From: Phytopythium helicoides
Taxonomy: Eukaryota; Oomycota; Peronosporomycetes; Pythiales; Pythiaceae
Assembly (NCBI GenBank): GCA_024867545.1
Contig: JANFNE010000008.1
Span: forward strand, 1,138,501-1,202,500
Length of the DNA stretch: 64,000 nt
Direction: 5' to 3'
A program made the translations under genes and the position numbers. The notes under the pieces were generated by a model. That model saw only the letters and a list, made by a program, of their open reading frames with translations. It had not been told where the DNA came from and did no database searches. This document shows positions 37,601-48,516 of the stretch, in pieces (within the stretch, counting starts at the first letter, position 1; the number at the start of each line of letters is the position of its first letter).

Positions 37601-40600
37601 GATCGGGAAGCCGAAGATCGGGAAGCCGAAAAGCAAAAGCTCGCGTACCATGTCCATCGCGACTCCCACGTATCACAGTTCGCCACGCTGATGCGTGAGC
37701 AGCGTGGCGAGCGAGTACGCTTCGTTCGGTCGAATGGGCCGGCACACTTGCTCTCCTCGTGGCACATAGCTCTAGTGGATGACAGGTTACCGGCAACTGG
37801 CTCGCCTCTCTTGGTCGTGGCTTGCGGTCGACGACGGATTCTGCTGTTCTGCTGCTTCCGGACCAAGTGTCGAGCGCCTTGCTTGCGAGTTGGGCTTCCA
37901 TCCGTGCTTGTGGATCCTTGCCGACATCCGGCAGACTGGTCGATCCGGTGTCACAACCTCCGTACCTTCGACTCGACACACCAGCTTCTCCGAGCGGGAA
38001 CAAACCTTGCTCACTTGCTCACTTGCTCACTTGCTCACTTGCTCACTTGCTCACTTGCTCACTTGCTCACTTGCTCACTCGAATGACACCACAGTCGCTG
38101 CCAATCACGACTTCATCGGAGATCCGGACCACTACATCGACTACATGAGCGCGGATGGTGACAACGGCGACGGCTGCAAGGACTAGAGGATTAGAATGAG
38201 GACTGGAACGATAGCAACGACGAGGAAGAGACTCACCCGATCGGGAAGCCGAAGATCGGGAAGCCGAAAAGCAAAAGCTCGCGTACCATGTCCATCGCGA
38301 CTCCCACGTATCACAGTTCGCCACGCTGATGCGTGAGCAGCGTGGCGAGCGAGTACGCTTCGTTCGGTCGAATGGGCCGGCACACTTGCTCTCCTCGTGG
38401 CACATAGCTCTAGTGGATGACAGGTTACCGGCAACTGGCTCGCCTCTCTTGGTCGTGGCTTGCGGTCGACGACGGATTCTGCTGTTCTGCTGCTTCCGGA
38501 CCAAGTGTCGAGCGCCTTGCTTGCGAGTTGGGCTTCCATCCGTGCTTGTGGATCCTTGCCGACATCCGGCAGACTGGTCGATCCGGTGTCACAACCTCCG
38601 TACCTTCGACTCGACACACCAGCTTCTCCGAGCGGGAACAAACCTTGCTCACTTGCTCACTTGCTCACTTGCTCACTTGCTCACTTGCTCACTTGCTCAC
38701 TTGCTCACTCGAATGACACCACAGTCGCTGCCAATCACGACTTCATCGGAGATCCGGACCACTACATCGACTACATGAGCGCGGATGGTGACAACGGCGA
38801 CGGCTGCAAGGACTAGAGGATTAGAATGAGGACTGGAACGATAGCAACGACGAGGAAGAGACTCACCCGATCGGGAAGCCGAAGATCGGGAAGCCGAAAA
38901 GCAAAAGCTCGCGTACCATGTCCATCGCGACTCCCACGTATCACAGTTCGCCACGCTGATGCGTGAGCAGCGTGGCGAGCGAGTACGCTTCGTTCGGTCG
39001 AATGGGCCGGCACACTTGCTCTCCTCGTGGCACATAGCTCTAGTGGATGACAGGTTACCGGCAACTGGCTCGCCTCTCTTGGTCGTGGCTTGCGGTCGAC
39101 GACGGATTCTGCTGTTCTGCTGCTTCCGGACCAAGTGTCGAGCGCCTTGCTTGCGAGTTGGGCTTCCATCCGTGCTTGTGGATCCTTGCCGACATCCGGC
39201 AGACTGGTCGATCCGGTGTCACAACCTCCGTACCTTCGACTCGACACACCAGCTTCTCCGAGCGGGAACAAACCTTGCTCACTTGCTCACTTGCTCACTT
39301 GCTCACTTGCTCACTTGCTCACTTGCTCACTTGCTCACTCGAATGACACCACAGTCGCTGCCAATCACGACTTCATCGGAGATCCGGACCACTACATCGA
39401 CTACATGAGCGCGGATGGTGACAACGGCGACGGCTGCAAGGACTAGAGGATTAGAATGAGGACTGGAACGATAGCAACGACGAGGAAGAGACTCACCCGA
39501 TCGGGAAGCCGAAGATCGGGAAGCCGAAAAGCAAAAGCTCGCGTACCATGTCCATCGCGACTCCCACGTATCACAGTTCGCCACGCTGATGCGTGAGCAG
39601 CGTGGCGAGCGAGTACGCTTCGTTCGGTCGAATGGGCCGGCACACTTGCTCTCCTCGTGGCACATAGCTCTAGTGGATGACAGGTTACCGGCAACTGGCT
39701 CGCCTCTCTTGGTCGTGGCTTGCGGTCGACGACGGATTCTGCTGTTCTGCTGCTTCCGGACCAAGTGTCGAGCGCCTTGCTTGCGAGTTGGGCTTCCATC
39801 CGTGCTTGTGGATCCTTGCCGACATCCGGCAGACTGGTCGATCCGGTGTCACAACCTCCGTACCTTCGACTCGACACACCAGCTTCTCCGAGCGGGAACA
39901 AACCTTGCTCACTTGCTCACTTGCTCACTTGCTCACTTGCTCACTTGCTCACTTGCTCACTTGCTCACTCGAATGACACCACAGTCGCTGCCAATCACGA
40001 CTTCATCGGAGATCCGGACCACTACATCGACTACATGAGCGCGGATGGTGACAACGGCGACGGCTGCAAGGACTAGAGGATTAGAATGAGGACTGGAACG
40101 ATAGCAACGACGAGGAAGAGACTCACCCGATCGGGAAGCCGAAGATCGGGAAGCCGAAAAGCAAAAGCTCGCGTACCATGTCCATCGCGACTCCCACGTA
40201 TCACAGTTCGCCACGCTGATGCGTGAGCAGCGTGGCGAGCGAGTACGCTTCGTTCGGTCGAATGGGCCGGCACACTTGCTCTCCTCGTGGCACATAGCTC
40301 TAGTGGATGACAGGTTACCGGCAACTGGCTCGCCTCTCTTGGTCGTGGCTTGCGGTCGACGACGGATTCTGCTGTTCTGCTGCTTCCGGACCAAGTGTCG
40401 AGCGCCTTGCTTGCGAGTTGGGCTTCCATCCGTGCTTGTGGATCCTTGCCGACATCCGGCAGACTGGTCGATCCGGTGTCACAACCTCCGTACCTTCGAC
40501 TCGACACACCAGCTTCTCCGAGCGGGAACAAACCTTGCTCACTTGCTCACTTGCTCACTTGCTCACTTGCTCACTTGCTCACTTGCTCACTTGCTCACTC

Positions 40601-43600
40601 GAATGACACCACAGTCGCTGCCAATCACGACTTCATCGGAGATCCGGACCACTACATCGACTACATGAGCGCGGATGGTGACAACGGCGACGGCTGCAAG
40701 GACTAGAGGATTAGAATGAGGACTGGAACGATAGCAACGACGAGGAAGAGACTCACCCGATCGGGAAGCCGAAGATCGGGAAGCCGAAAAGCAAAAGCTC
40801 GCGTACCATGTCCATCGCGACTCCCACGTATCACAGTTCGCCACGCTGATGCGTGAGCAGCGTGGCGAGCGAGTACGCTTCGTTCGGTCGAATGGGCCGG
40901 CACACTTGCTCTCCTCGTGGCACATAGCTCTAGTGGATGACAGGTTACCGGCAACTGGCTCGCCTCTCTTGGTCGTGGCTTGCGGTCGACGACGGATTCT
41001 GCTGTTCTGCTGCTTCCGGACCAAGTGTCGAGCGCCTTGCTTGCGAGTTGGGCTTCCATCCGTGCTTGTGGATCCTTGCCGACATCCGGCAGACTGGTCG
41101 ATCCGGTGTCACAACCTCCGTACCTTCGACTCGACACACCAGCTTCTCCGAGCGGGAACAAACCTTGCTCACTTGCTCACTTGCTCACTTGCTCACTTGC
41201 TCACTTGCTCACTTGCTCACTTGCTCACTCGAATGACACCACAGTCGCTGCCAATCACGACTTCATCGGAGATCCGGACCACTACATCGACTACATGAGC
41301 GCGGATGGTGACAACGGCGACGGCTGCAAGGACTAGAGGATTAGAATGAGGACTGGAACGATAGCAACGACGAGGAAGAGACTCACCCGATCGGGAAGCC
41401 GAAGATCGGGAAGCCGAAAAGCAAAAGCTCGCGTACCATGTCCATCGCGACTCCCACGTATCACAGTTCGCCACGCTGATGCGTGAGCAGCGTGGCGAGC
41501 GAGTACGCTTCGTTCGGTCGAATGGGCCGGCACACTTGCTCTCCTCGTGGCACATAGCTCTAGTGGATGACAGGTTACCGGCAACTGGCTCGCCTCTCTT
41601 GGTCGTGGCTTGCGGTCGACGACGGATTCTGCTGTTCTGCTGCTTCCGGACCAAGTGTCGAGCGCCTTGCTTGCGAGTTGGGCTTCCATCCGTGCTTGTG
41701 GATCCTTGCCGACATCCGGCAGACTGGTCGATCCGGTGTCACAACCTCCGTACCTTCGACTCGACACACCAGCTTCTCCGAGCGGGAACAAACCTTGCTC
41801 ACTTGCTCACTTGCTCACTTGCTCACTTGCTCACTTGCTCACTTGCTCACTTGCTCACTTGCTCACTCGAATGACACCACAGTCGCTGCCAATCACGACT
41901 TCATCGGAGATCCGGACCACTACATCGACTACATGAGCGCGGATGGTGACAACGGCGACGGCTGCAAGGACTAGAGGATTAGAATGAGGACTGGAACGAT
42001 AGCAACGACGAGGAAGAGACTCACCCGATCGGGAAGCCGAAGATCGGGAAGCCGAAAAGCAAAAGCTCGCGTACCATGTCCATCGCGACTCCCACGTATC
42101 ACAGTTCGCCACGCTGATGCGTGAGCAGCGTGGCGAGCGAGTACGCTTCGTTCGGTCGAATGGGCCGGCACACTTGCTCTCCTCGTGGCACATAGCTCTA
42201 GTGGATGACAGGTTACCGGCAACTGGCTCGCCTCTCTTGGTCGTGGCTTGCGGTCGACGACGGATTCTGCTGTTCTGCTGCTTCCGGACCAAGTGTCGAG
42301 CGCCTTGCTTGCGAGTTGGGCTTCCATCCGTGCTTGTGGATCCTTGCCGACATCCGGCAGACTGGTCGATCCGGTGTCACAACCTCCGTACCTTCGACTC
42401 GACACACCAGCTTCTCCGAGCGGGAACAAACCTTGCTCACTTGCTCACTTGCTCACTTGCTCACTTGCTCACTTGCTCACTTGCTCACTTGCTCACTTGC
42501 TCACTCGAATGACACCACAGTCGCTGCCAATCACGACTTCATCGGAGATCCGGACCACTACATCGACTACATGAGCGCGGATGGTGACAACGGCGACGGC
42601 TGCAAGGACTAGAGGATTAGAATGAGGACTGGAACGATAGCAACGACGAGGAAGAGACTCACCCGATCGGGAAGCCGAAGATCGGGAAGCCGAAAAGCAA
42701 AAGCTCGCGTACCATGTCCATCGCGACTCCCACGTATCACAGTTCGCCACGCTGATGCGTGAGCAGCGTGGCGAGCGAGTACGCTTCGTTCGGTCGAATG
42801 GGCCGGCACACTTGCTCTCCTCGTGGCACATAGCTCTAGTGGATGACAGGTTACCGGCAACTGGCTCGCCTCTCTTGGTCGTGGCTTGCGGTCGACGACG
42901 GATTCTGCTGTTCTGCTGCTTCCGGACCAAGTGTCGAGCGCCTTGCTTGCGAGTTGGGCTTCCATCCGTGCTTGTGGATCCTTGCCGACATCCGGCAGAC
43001 TGGTCGATCCGGTGTCACAACCTCCGTACCTTCGACTCGACACACCAGCTTCTCCGAGCGGGAACAAACCTTGCTCACTTGCTCACTTGCTCACTTGCTC
43101 ACTTGCTCACTTGCTCACTTGCTCACTTGCTCACTCGAATGACACCACAGTCGCTGCCAATCACGACTTCATCGGAGATCCGGACCACTACATCGACTAC
43201 ATGAGCGCGGATGGTGACAACGGCGACGGCTGCAAGGACTAGAGGATTAGAATGAGGACTGGAACGATAGCAACGACGAGGAAGAGACTCACCCGATCGG
43301 GAAGCCGAAGATCGGGAAGCCGAAAAGCAAAAGCTCGCGTACCATGTCCATCGCGACTCCCACGTATCACAGTTCGCCACGCTGATGCGTGAGCAGCGTG
43401 GCGAGCGAGTACGCTTCGTTCGGTCGAATGGGCCGGCACACTTGCTCTCCTCGTGGCACATAGCTCTAGTGGATGACAGGTTACCGGCAACTGGCTCGCC
43501 TCTCTTGGTCGTGGCTTGCGGTCGACGACGGATTCTGCTGTTCTGCTGCTTCCGGACCAAGTGTCGAGCGCCTTGCTTGCGAGTTGGGCTTCCATCCGTG

Positions 43601-46600
43601 CTTGTGGATCCTTGCCGACATCCGGCAGACTGGTCGATCCGGTGTCACAACCTCCGTACCTTCGACTCGACACACCAGCTTCTCCGAGCGGGAACAAACC
43701 TTGCTCACTTGCTCACTTGCTCACTTGCTCACTTGCTCACTTGCTCACTTGCTCACTTGCTCACTTGCTCACTCGAATGACACCACAGTCGCTGCCAATC
43801 ACGACTTCATCGGAGATCCGGACCACTACATCGACTACATGAGCGCGGATGGTGACAACGGCGACGGCTGCAAGGACTAGAGGATTAGAATGAGGACTGG
43901 AACGATAGCAACGACGAGGAAGAGACTCACCCGATCGGGAAGCCGAAGATCGGGAAGCCGAAAAGCAAAAGCTCGCGTACCATGTCCATCGCGACTCCCA
44001 CGTATCACAGTTCGCCACGCTGATGCGTGAGCAGCGTGGCGAGCGAGTACGCTTCGTTCGGTCGAATGGGCCGGCACACTTGCTCTCCTCGTGGCACATA
44101 GCTCTAGTGGATGACAGGTTACCGGCAACTGGCTCGCCTCTCTTGGTCGTGGCTTGCGGTCGACGACGGATTCTGCTGTTCTGCTGCTTCCGGACCAAGT
44201 GTCGAGCGCCTTGCTTGCGAGTTGGGCTTCCATCCGTGCTTGTGGATCCTTGCCGACATCCGGCAGACTGGTCGATCCGGTGTCACAACCTCCGTACCTT
44301 CGACTCGACACACCAGCTTCTCCGAGCGGGAACAAACCTTGCTCACTTGCTCACTTGCTCACTTGCTCACTTGCTCACTTGCTCACTTGCTCACTTGCTC
44401 ACTTGCTCACTCGAATGACACCACAGTCGCTGCCAATCACGACTTCATCGGAGATCCGGACCACTACATCGACTACATGAGCGCGGATGGTGACAACGGC
44501 GACGGCTGCAAGGACTAGAGGATTAGAATGAGGACTGGAACGATAGCAACGACGAGGAAGAGACTCACCCGATCGGGAAGCCGAAGATCGGGAAGCCGAA
44601 AAGCAAAAGCTCGCGTACCATGTCCATCGCGACTCCCACGTATCACAGTTCGCCACGCTGATGCGTGAGCAGCGTGGCGAGCGAGTACGCTTCGTTCGGT
44701 CGAATGGGCCGGCACACTTGCTCTCCTCGTGGCACATAGCTCTAGTGGATGACAGGTTACCGGCAACTGGCTCGCCTCTCTTGGTCGTGGCTTGCGGTCG
44801 ACGACGGATTCTGCTGTTCTGCTGCTTCCGGACCAAGTGTCGAGCGCCTTGCTTGCGAGTTGGGCTTCCATCCGTGCTTGTGGATCCTTGCCGACATCCG
44901 GCAGACTGGTCGATCCGGTGTCACAACCTCCGTACCTTCGACTCGACACACCAGCTTCTCCGAGCGGGAACAAACCTTGCTCACTTGCTCACTTGCTCAC
45001 TTGCTCACTTGCTCACTTGCTCACTTGCTCACTTGCTCACTCGAATGACACCACAGTCGCTGCCAATCACGACTTCATCGGAGATCCGGACCACTACATC
45101 GACTACATGAGCGCGGATGGTGACAACGGCGACGGCTGCAAGGACTAGAGGATTAGAATGAGGACTGGAACGATAGCAACGACGAGGAAGAGACTCACCC
45201 GATCGGGAAGCCGAAGATCGGGAAGCCGAAAAGCAAAAGCTCGCGTACCATGTCCATCGCGACTCCCACGTATCACAGTTCGCCACGCTGATGCGTGAGC
45301 AGCGTGGCGAGCGAGTACGCTTCGTTCGGTCGAATGGGCCGGCACACTTGCTCTCCTCGTGGCACATAGCTCTAGTGGATGACAGGTTACCGGCAACTGG
45401 CTCGCCTCTCTTGGTCGTGGCTTGCGGTCGACGACGGATTCTGCTGTTCTGCTGCTTCCGGACCAAGTGTCGAGCGCCTTGCTTGCGAGTTGGGCTTCCA
45501 TCCGTGCTTGTGGATCCTTGCCGACATCCGGCAGACTGGTCGATCCGGTGTCACAACCTCCGTACCTTCGACTCGACACACCAGCTTCTCCGAGCGGGAA
45601 CAAACCTTGCTCACTTGCTCACTTGCTCACTTGCTCACTTGCTCACTTGCTCACTTGCTCACTTGCTCACTTGCTCACTCGAATGACACCACAGTCGCTG
45701 CCAATCACGACTTCATCGGAGATCCGGACCACTACATCGACTACATGAGCGCGGATGGTGACAACGGCGACGGCTGCAAGGACTAGAGGATTAGAATGAG
45801 GACTGGAACGATAGCAACGACGAGGAAGAGACTCACCCGATCGGGAAGCCGAAGATCGGGAAGCCGAAAAGCAAAAGCTCGCGTACCATGTCCATCGCGA
45901 CTCCCACGTATCACAGTTCGCCACGCTGATGCGTGAGCAGCGTGGCGAGCGAGTACGCTTCGTTCGGTCGAATGGGCCGGCACACTTGCTCTCCTCGTGG
46001 CACATAGCTCTAGTGGATGACAGGTTACCGGCAACTGGCTCGCCTCTCTTGGTCGTGGCTTGCGGTCGACGACGGATTCTGCTGTTCTGCTGCTTCCGGA
46101 CCAAGTGTCGAGCGCCTTGCTTGCGAGTTGGGCTTCCATCCGTGCTTGTGGATCCTTGCCGACATCCGGCAGACTGGTCGATCCGGTGTCACAACCTCCG
46201 TACCTTCGACTCGACACACCAGCTTCTCCGAGCGGGAACAAACCTTGCTCACTTGCTCACTTGCTCACTTGCTCACTTGCTCACTTGCTCACTTGCTCAC
46301 TTGCTCACTCGAATGACACCACAGTCGCTGCCAATCACGACTTCATCGGAGATCCGGACCACTACATCGACTACATGAGCGCGGATGGTGACAACGGCGA
46401 CGGCTGCAAGGACTAGAGGATTAGAATGAGGACTGGAACGATAGCAACGACGAGGAAGAGACTCACCCGATCGGGAAGCCGAAGATCGGGAAGCCGAAAA
46501 GCAAAAGCTCGCGTACCATGTCCATCGCGACTCCCACGTATCACAGTTCGCCACGCTGATGCGTGAGCAGCGTGGCGAGCGAGTACGCTTCGTTCGGTCG

Positions 46601-46686
46601 AATGGGCCGGCACACTTGCTCTCCTCGTGGCACATAGCTCTAGTGGATGACAGGTTACCGGCAACTGGCTCGCCTCTCTTGGTCGT
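31635..46686. repeat. Satellite array, central block (24 octamer blocks)
   Basis: Head-to-tail monomers made of a 566-bp core plus a block of TTGCTCAC octamers. The octamer counts in order are 8,9,8,8,10,8,8,11,9,9,9,8,8,8,8,8,9,9,8,9,9,8,9,8, giving periods of 630 to 654 bp in steps of 8. Cores look identical by eye, and translated frames on both strands are the same in every monomer. The block starts at the right end of the Ngaro-like element and stops inside a monomer at the Gypsy insertion (after gtcgt at 46682-46686). The ORFs inside the monomers change with octamer number and I do not treat them as genes. Confidence 0.95.
46682..46686. repeat. Target-site duplication (left), GTCGT
   Basis: GTCGT precedes the 5' LTR and recurs at 54183-54187 right after the 3' LTR. 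In an uninterrupted monomer it occurs once (cttggtcgtggcttg). Confidence 0.92.
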
Positions 46687-47278
46687 TGTAATGGGCCCCA
46701 TGTCCATTACATGACACAATCTGGTCACAGATTGGTGTCTGTGGCAGCAGACTGGTGTGAGACACACTCACGGGAGCAATCAATGATTGCTACCGCACGG
46801 AATGTTCTCGAAGCATTCTCGAGTGCTCTCTGCACACGTGTCTCTGTGCATGAAGATGGTTCCTGCTGGATTTCTATCTAGTGACGAAGCCGACGTGTCA
46901 TTGTGGGTACATGTTAGTGGTTTCAACCAATCACAACGTGCCACGTGGCGGGAGAGAGGTTCTTTGTTGAAGAACCCGAAGCTCAAGTTCAAGTTCAAGT
47001 TGGAGAACATTCTCCTGGTCCAAGCTTCAAGTTCAACCTGATTCAACCCAAGGTTTTATATTGCATTTGTAGGTTGATTGCATTTAACCCCATAGGACCC
47101 TAGTGGTTTTATGCTCGTAGGATTCAGGAACCATAAGCTTTTCAATTCAGTTGCAAATTTGCCGTCTTCACCTCAAGTCTCCTTCCTCCTCCCTCCAAGT
47201 CGGGAGAGACCAAGTCTTCCTCAAGCGCAAGCGTGTGTGCCGTGTTTTGGGGACTGTCGTGGACAGCGCCCCATTACA
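46687..47278 (+). repeat. 5' LTR (592 bp)
   Basis: Begins TGTAATGGG and ends CCCATTACA, so the ends form a 9-bp terminal inverted repeat with TG...CA termini. TGTAATGG at the start can also pair with CCATTACA 16 bp further in. A TATA-like TTTATATT lies at about 47055 and could drive transcription. TCAAGT motifs recur around 46985-47035. Confidence 0.93.
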
Positions 47279-47280
47279 CC

Positions 47281-47298
47281 TGGTAGCACTTCGAGAGG
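47281..47298 (+). other. Candidate tRNA primer-binding site
   Basis: TGGTAGCACTTCGAGAGG begins 2 nt after the 5' LTR. TGG at this position complements the CCA end of a tRNA; I cannot name the tRNA with confidence. Confidence 0.55.
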
Positions 47299-47448
47299 TC
47301 CTTCCTGCGACCTTCCTAGAAGGGATTGCCGAAGTTGCGCTGAGCACTTCGTGAACCCTGCTCTAGAAGAGGATTGACAAAGAGGCTTTCGCCCTTTGTG
47401 CACTTCCTTTCAAGACTCTCCCAGTCTATTGCGCAGACAACAGAAGGG

Positions 47449-48492
47449 ATGGAGACTCCGACGAGTGTGCTGCACGAAGACCAAGTGACGCTGACGAATG
47501 AGCAGTTTCCTCATTTGTCCGGTCATGAGTGGGCAGCCCTCGAGCGGATGAGCGCAGTCATCGGTGAGGCAGCTGTGATCACACTGTTGAGATCAGCCTC
47601 TCCGGATGAGCAGCGAAGCGCGGCAGTGAGCTTCATGCACCATGAGGTCATGGACTCTCGTCGACAGCCCGCAACTCCTGTCTCGACGATGAGAGTAACG
47701 CCTCTGAAGCTCGACATCTCCCCGTATCGCGGTGGAGAGAACGAACCTCTGGCGAGATGGTTCGTTGAGTTGGATGCAGCAGTGACTGCAAGACAGCTCC
47801 GGGACCCGACGCAGCAAGTGTTGTTCGCAATGTCCAACCTTGCGGGTCGAGCGAAGAGTTGGGCGTATGGGAAGCGTTTGGCGGAGCCAACATGCTTCTA
47901 CAACCTCGACGACTTCAAGCAAGAGCTGAAGCGCGCGTTCGAGCCTCCGCAGAGCGAGTTCCGTGCTCGTGCCGAGTTTCTCAAGCTTCGACAAGGACGC
48001 CAAGACCTCCACTCGTATGCACAACGCGCACGATATCTCGTGTCGTGCATTGTGGATCAGCCGATCGATATGGCAACACAAGTTGTCACATTCATGGCCG
48101 GTCTGGACGATGGACCGATCCGGAACCAACTGTTCCGCGAGTACCCGACGACGCTGGATCAAGCCATCGAGAGAGCGATGCAAGAAGAATTCAGCATCAA
48201 GCAAGCCAAGTTCGGTGGACCAGTTCCACGTCAAGTCCGCGTGACGTCGTCGGCGAGCAATGGACCAGAGCCGATGGATCTGTCGTATGTCCAACATACC
48301 GACAACAAGCGCCCTCGCAACGATGGGAAATGTTTCCGTTGCGGGAAGCCGGGTCATATCGCTCGGAACTGCAAGATGTCCTTGCCGAATCGGCAAGAGA
48401 CACAAGGATCGCGTTCGAACCAGAACAGCAACCGAAATTTCGGCCGCCGGTTCGACCGTTCCCAAGGGTCAAAAAACGGGAACGACCAGTAG
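47449..48492 (+). CDS. Gag of the Gypsy chromovirus
   Basis: 347 residues from the ATG at 47449; the frame is open further upstream but with no earlier ATG. The structural protein of the virus-like particle: a retrotransposon gag domain (~95-270, with ISPYRGGENEPLARWFVELD and a helical FKQELKRAFEPP segment), then a CCHC zinc knuckle, CFRCGKPGHIARNC (48331-48372), and a basic Asn/Arg/Ser-rich tail. Near its end the frame reads TCA AAA AAC GGG, which contains an A AAA AAC slippery heptamer in the correct phase for -1 slippage into pol. The stop is TAG at 48490-48492. The pol frame is already open behind gag from 47859, which is only an overlapping shadow until the slip site. Confidence 0.9.
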   Translation: METPTSVLHEDQVTLTNEQFPHLSGHEWAALERMSAVIGEAAVITLLRSASPDEQRSAAVSFMHHEVMDSRRQPATPVSTMRVTPLKLDISPYRGGENEPLARWFVELDAAVTARQLRDPTQQVLFAMSNLAGRAKSWAYGKRLAEPTCFYNLDDFKQELKRAFEPPQSEFRARAEFLKLRQGRQDLHSYAQRARYLVSCIVDQPIDMATQVVTFMAGLDDGPIRNQLFREYPTTLDQAIERAMQEEFSIKQAKFGGPVPRQVRVTSSASNGPEPMDLSYVQHTDNKRPRNDGKCFRCGKPGHIARNCKMSLPNRQETQGSRSNQNSNRNFGRRFDRSQGSKNGNDQ

Positions 48493-48516
48493 GGGCGGGG
48501 CTCCCTACTGGGCCCG
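48471..48516 (+). promoter_or_regulatory. -1 programmed ribosomal frameshift site with pseudoknot-capable stem
   Basis: Slippery heptamer A AAA AAC at 48471-48477, in gag phase. After an 8-nt spacer comes a perfect 9-bp stem: CCAGTAGGG (48486-48494) with CCCTACTGG (48503-48511). Loop bases CGGG (48496-48499) can pair with CCCG (48513-48516), making an H-type pseudoknot. The gag stop codon lies inside the first stem. Slippage by one base enters the open pol frame directly. Confidence 0.85.

Noticed and set aside
47859..48470. Pol starting at 47859 as a separate 1782-residue protein
   Set aside because: The part before 48471 is a low-complexity shadow of gag. The slippery site shows where pol is really entered.
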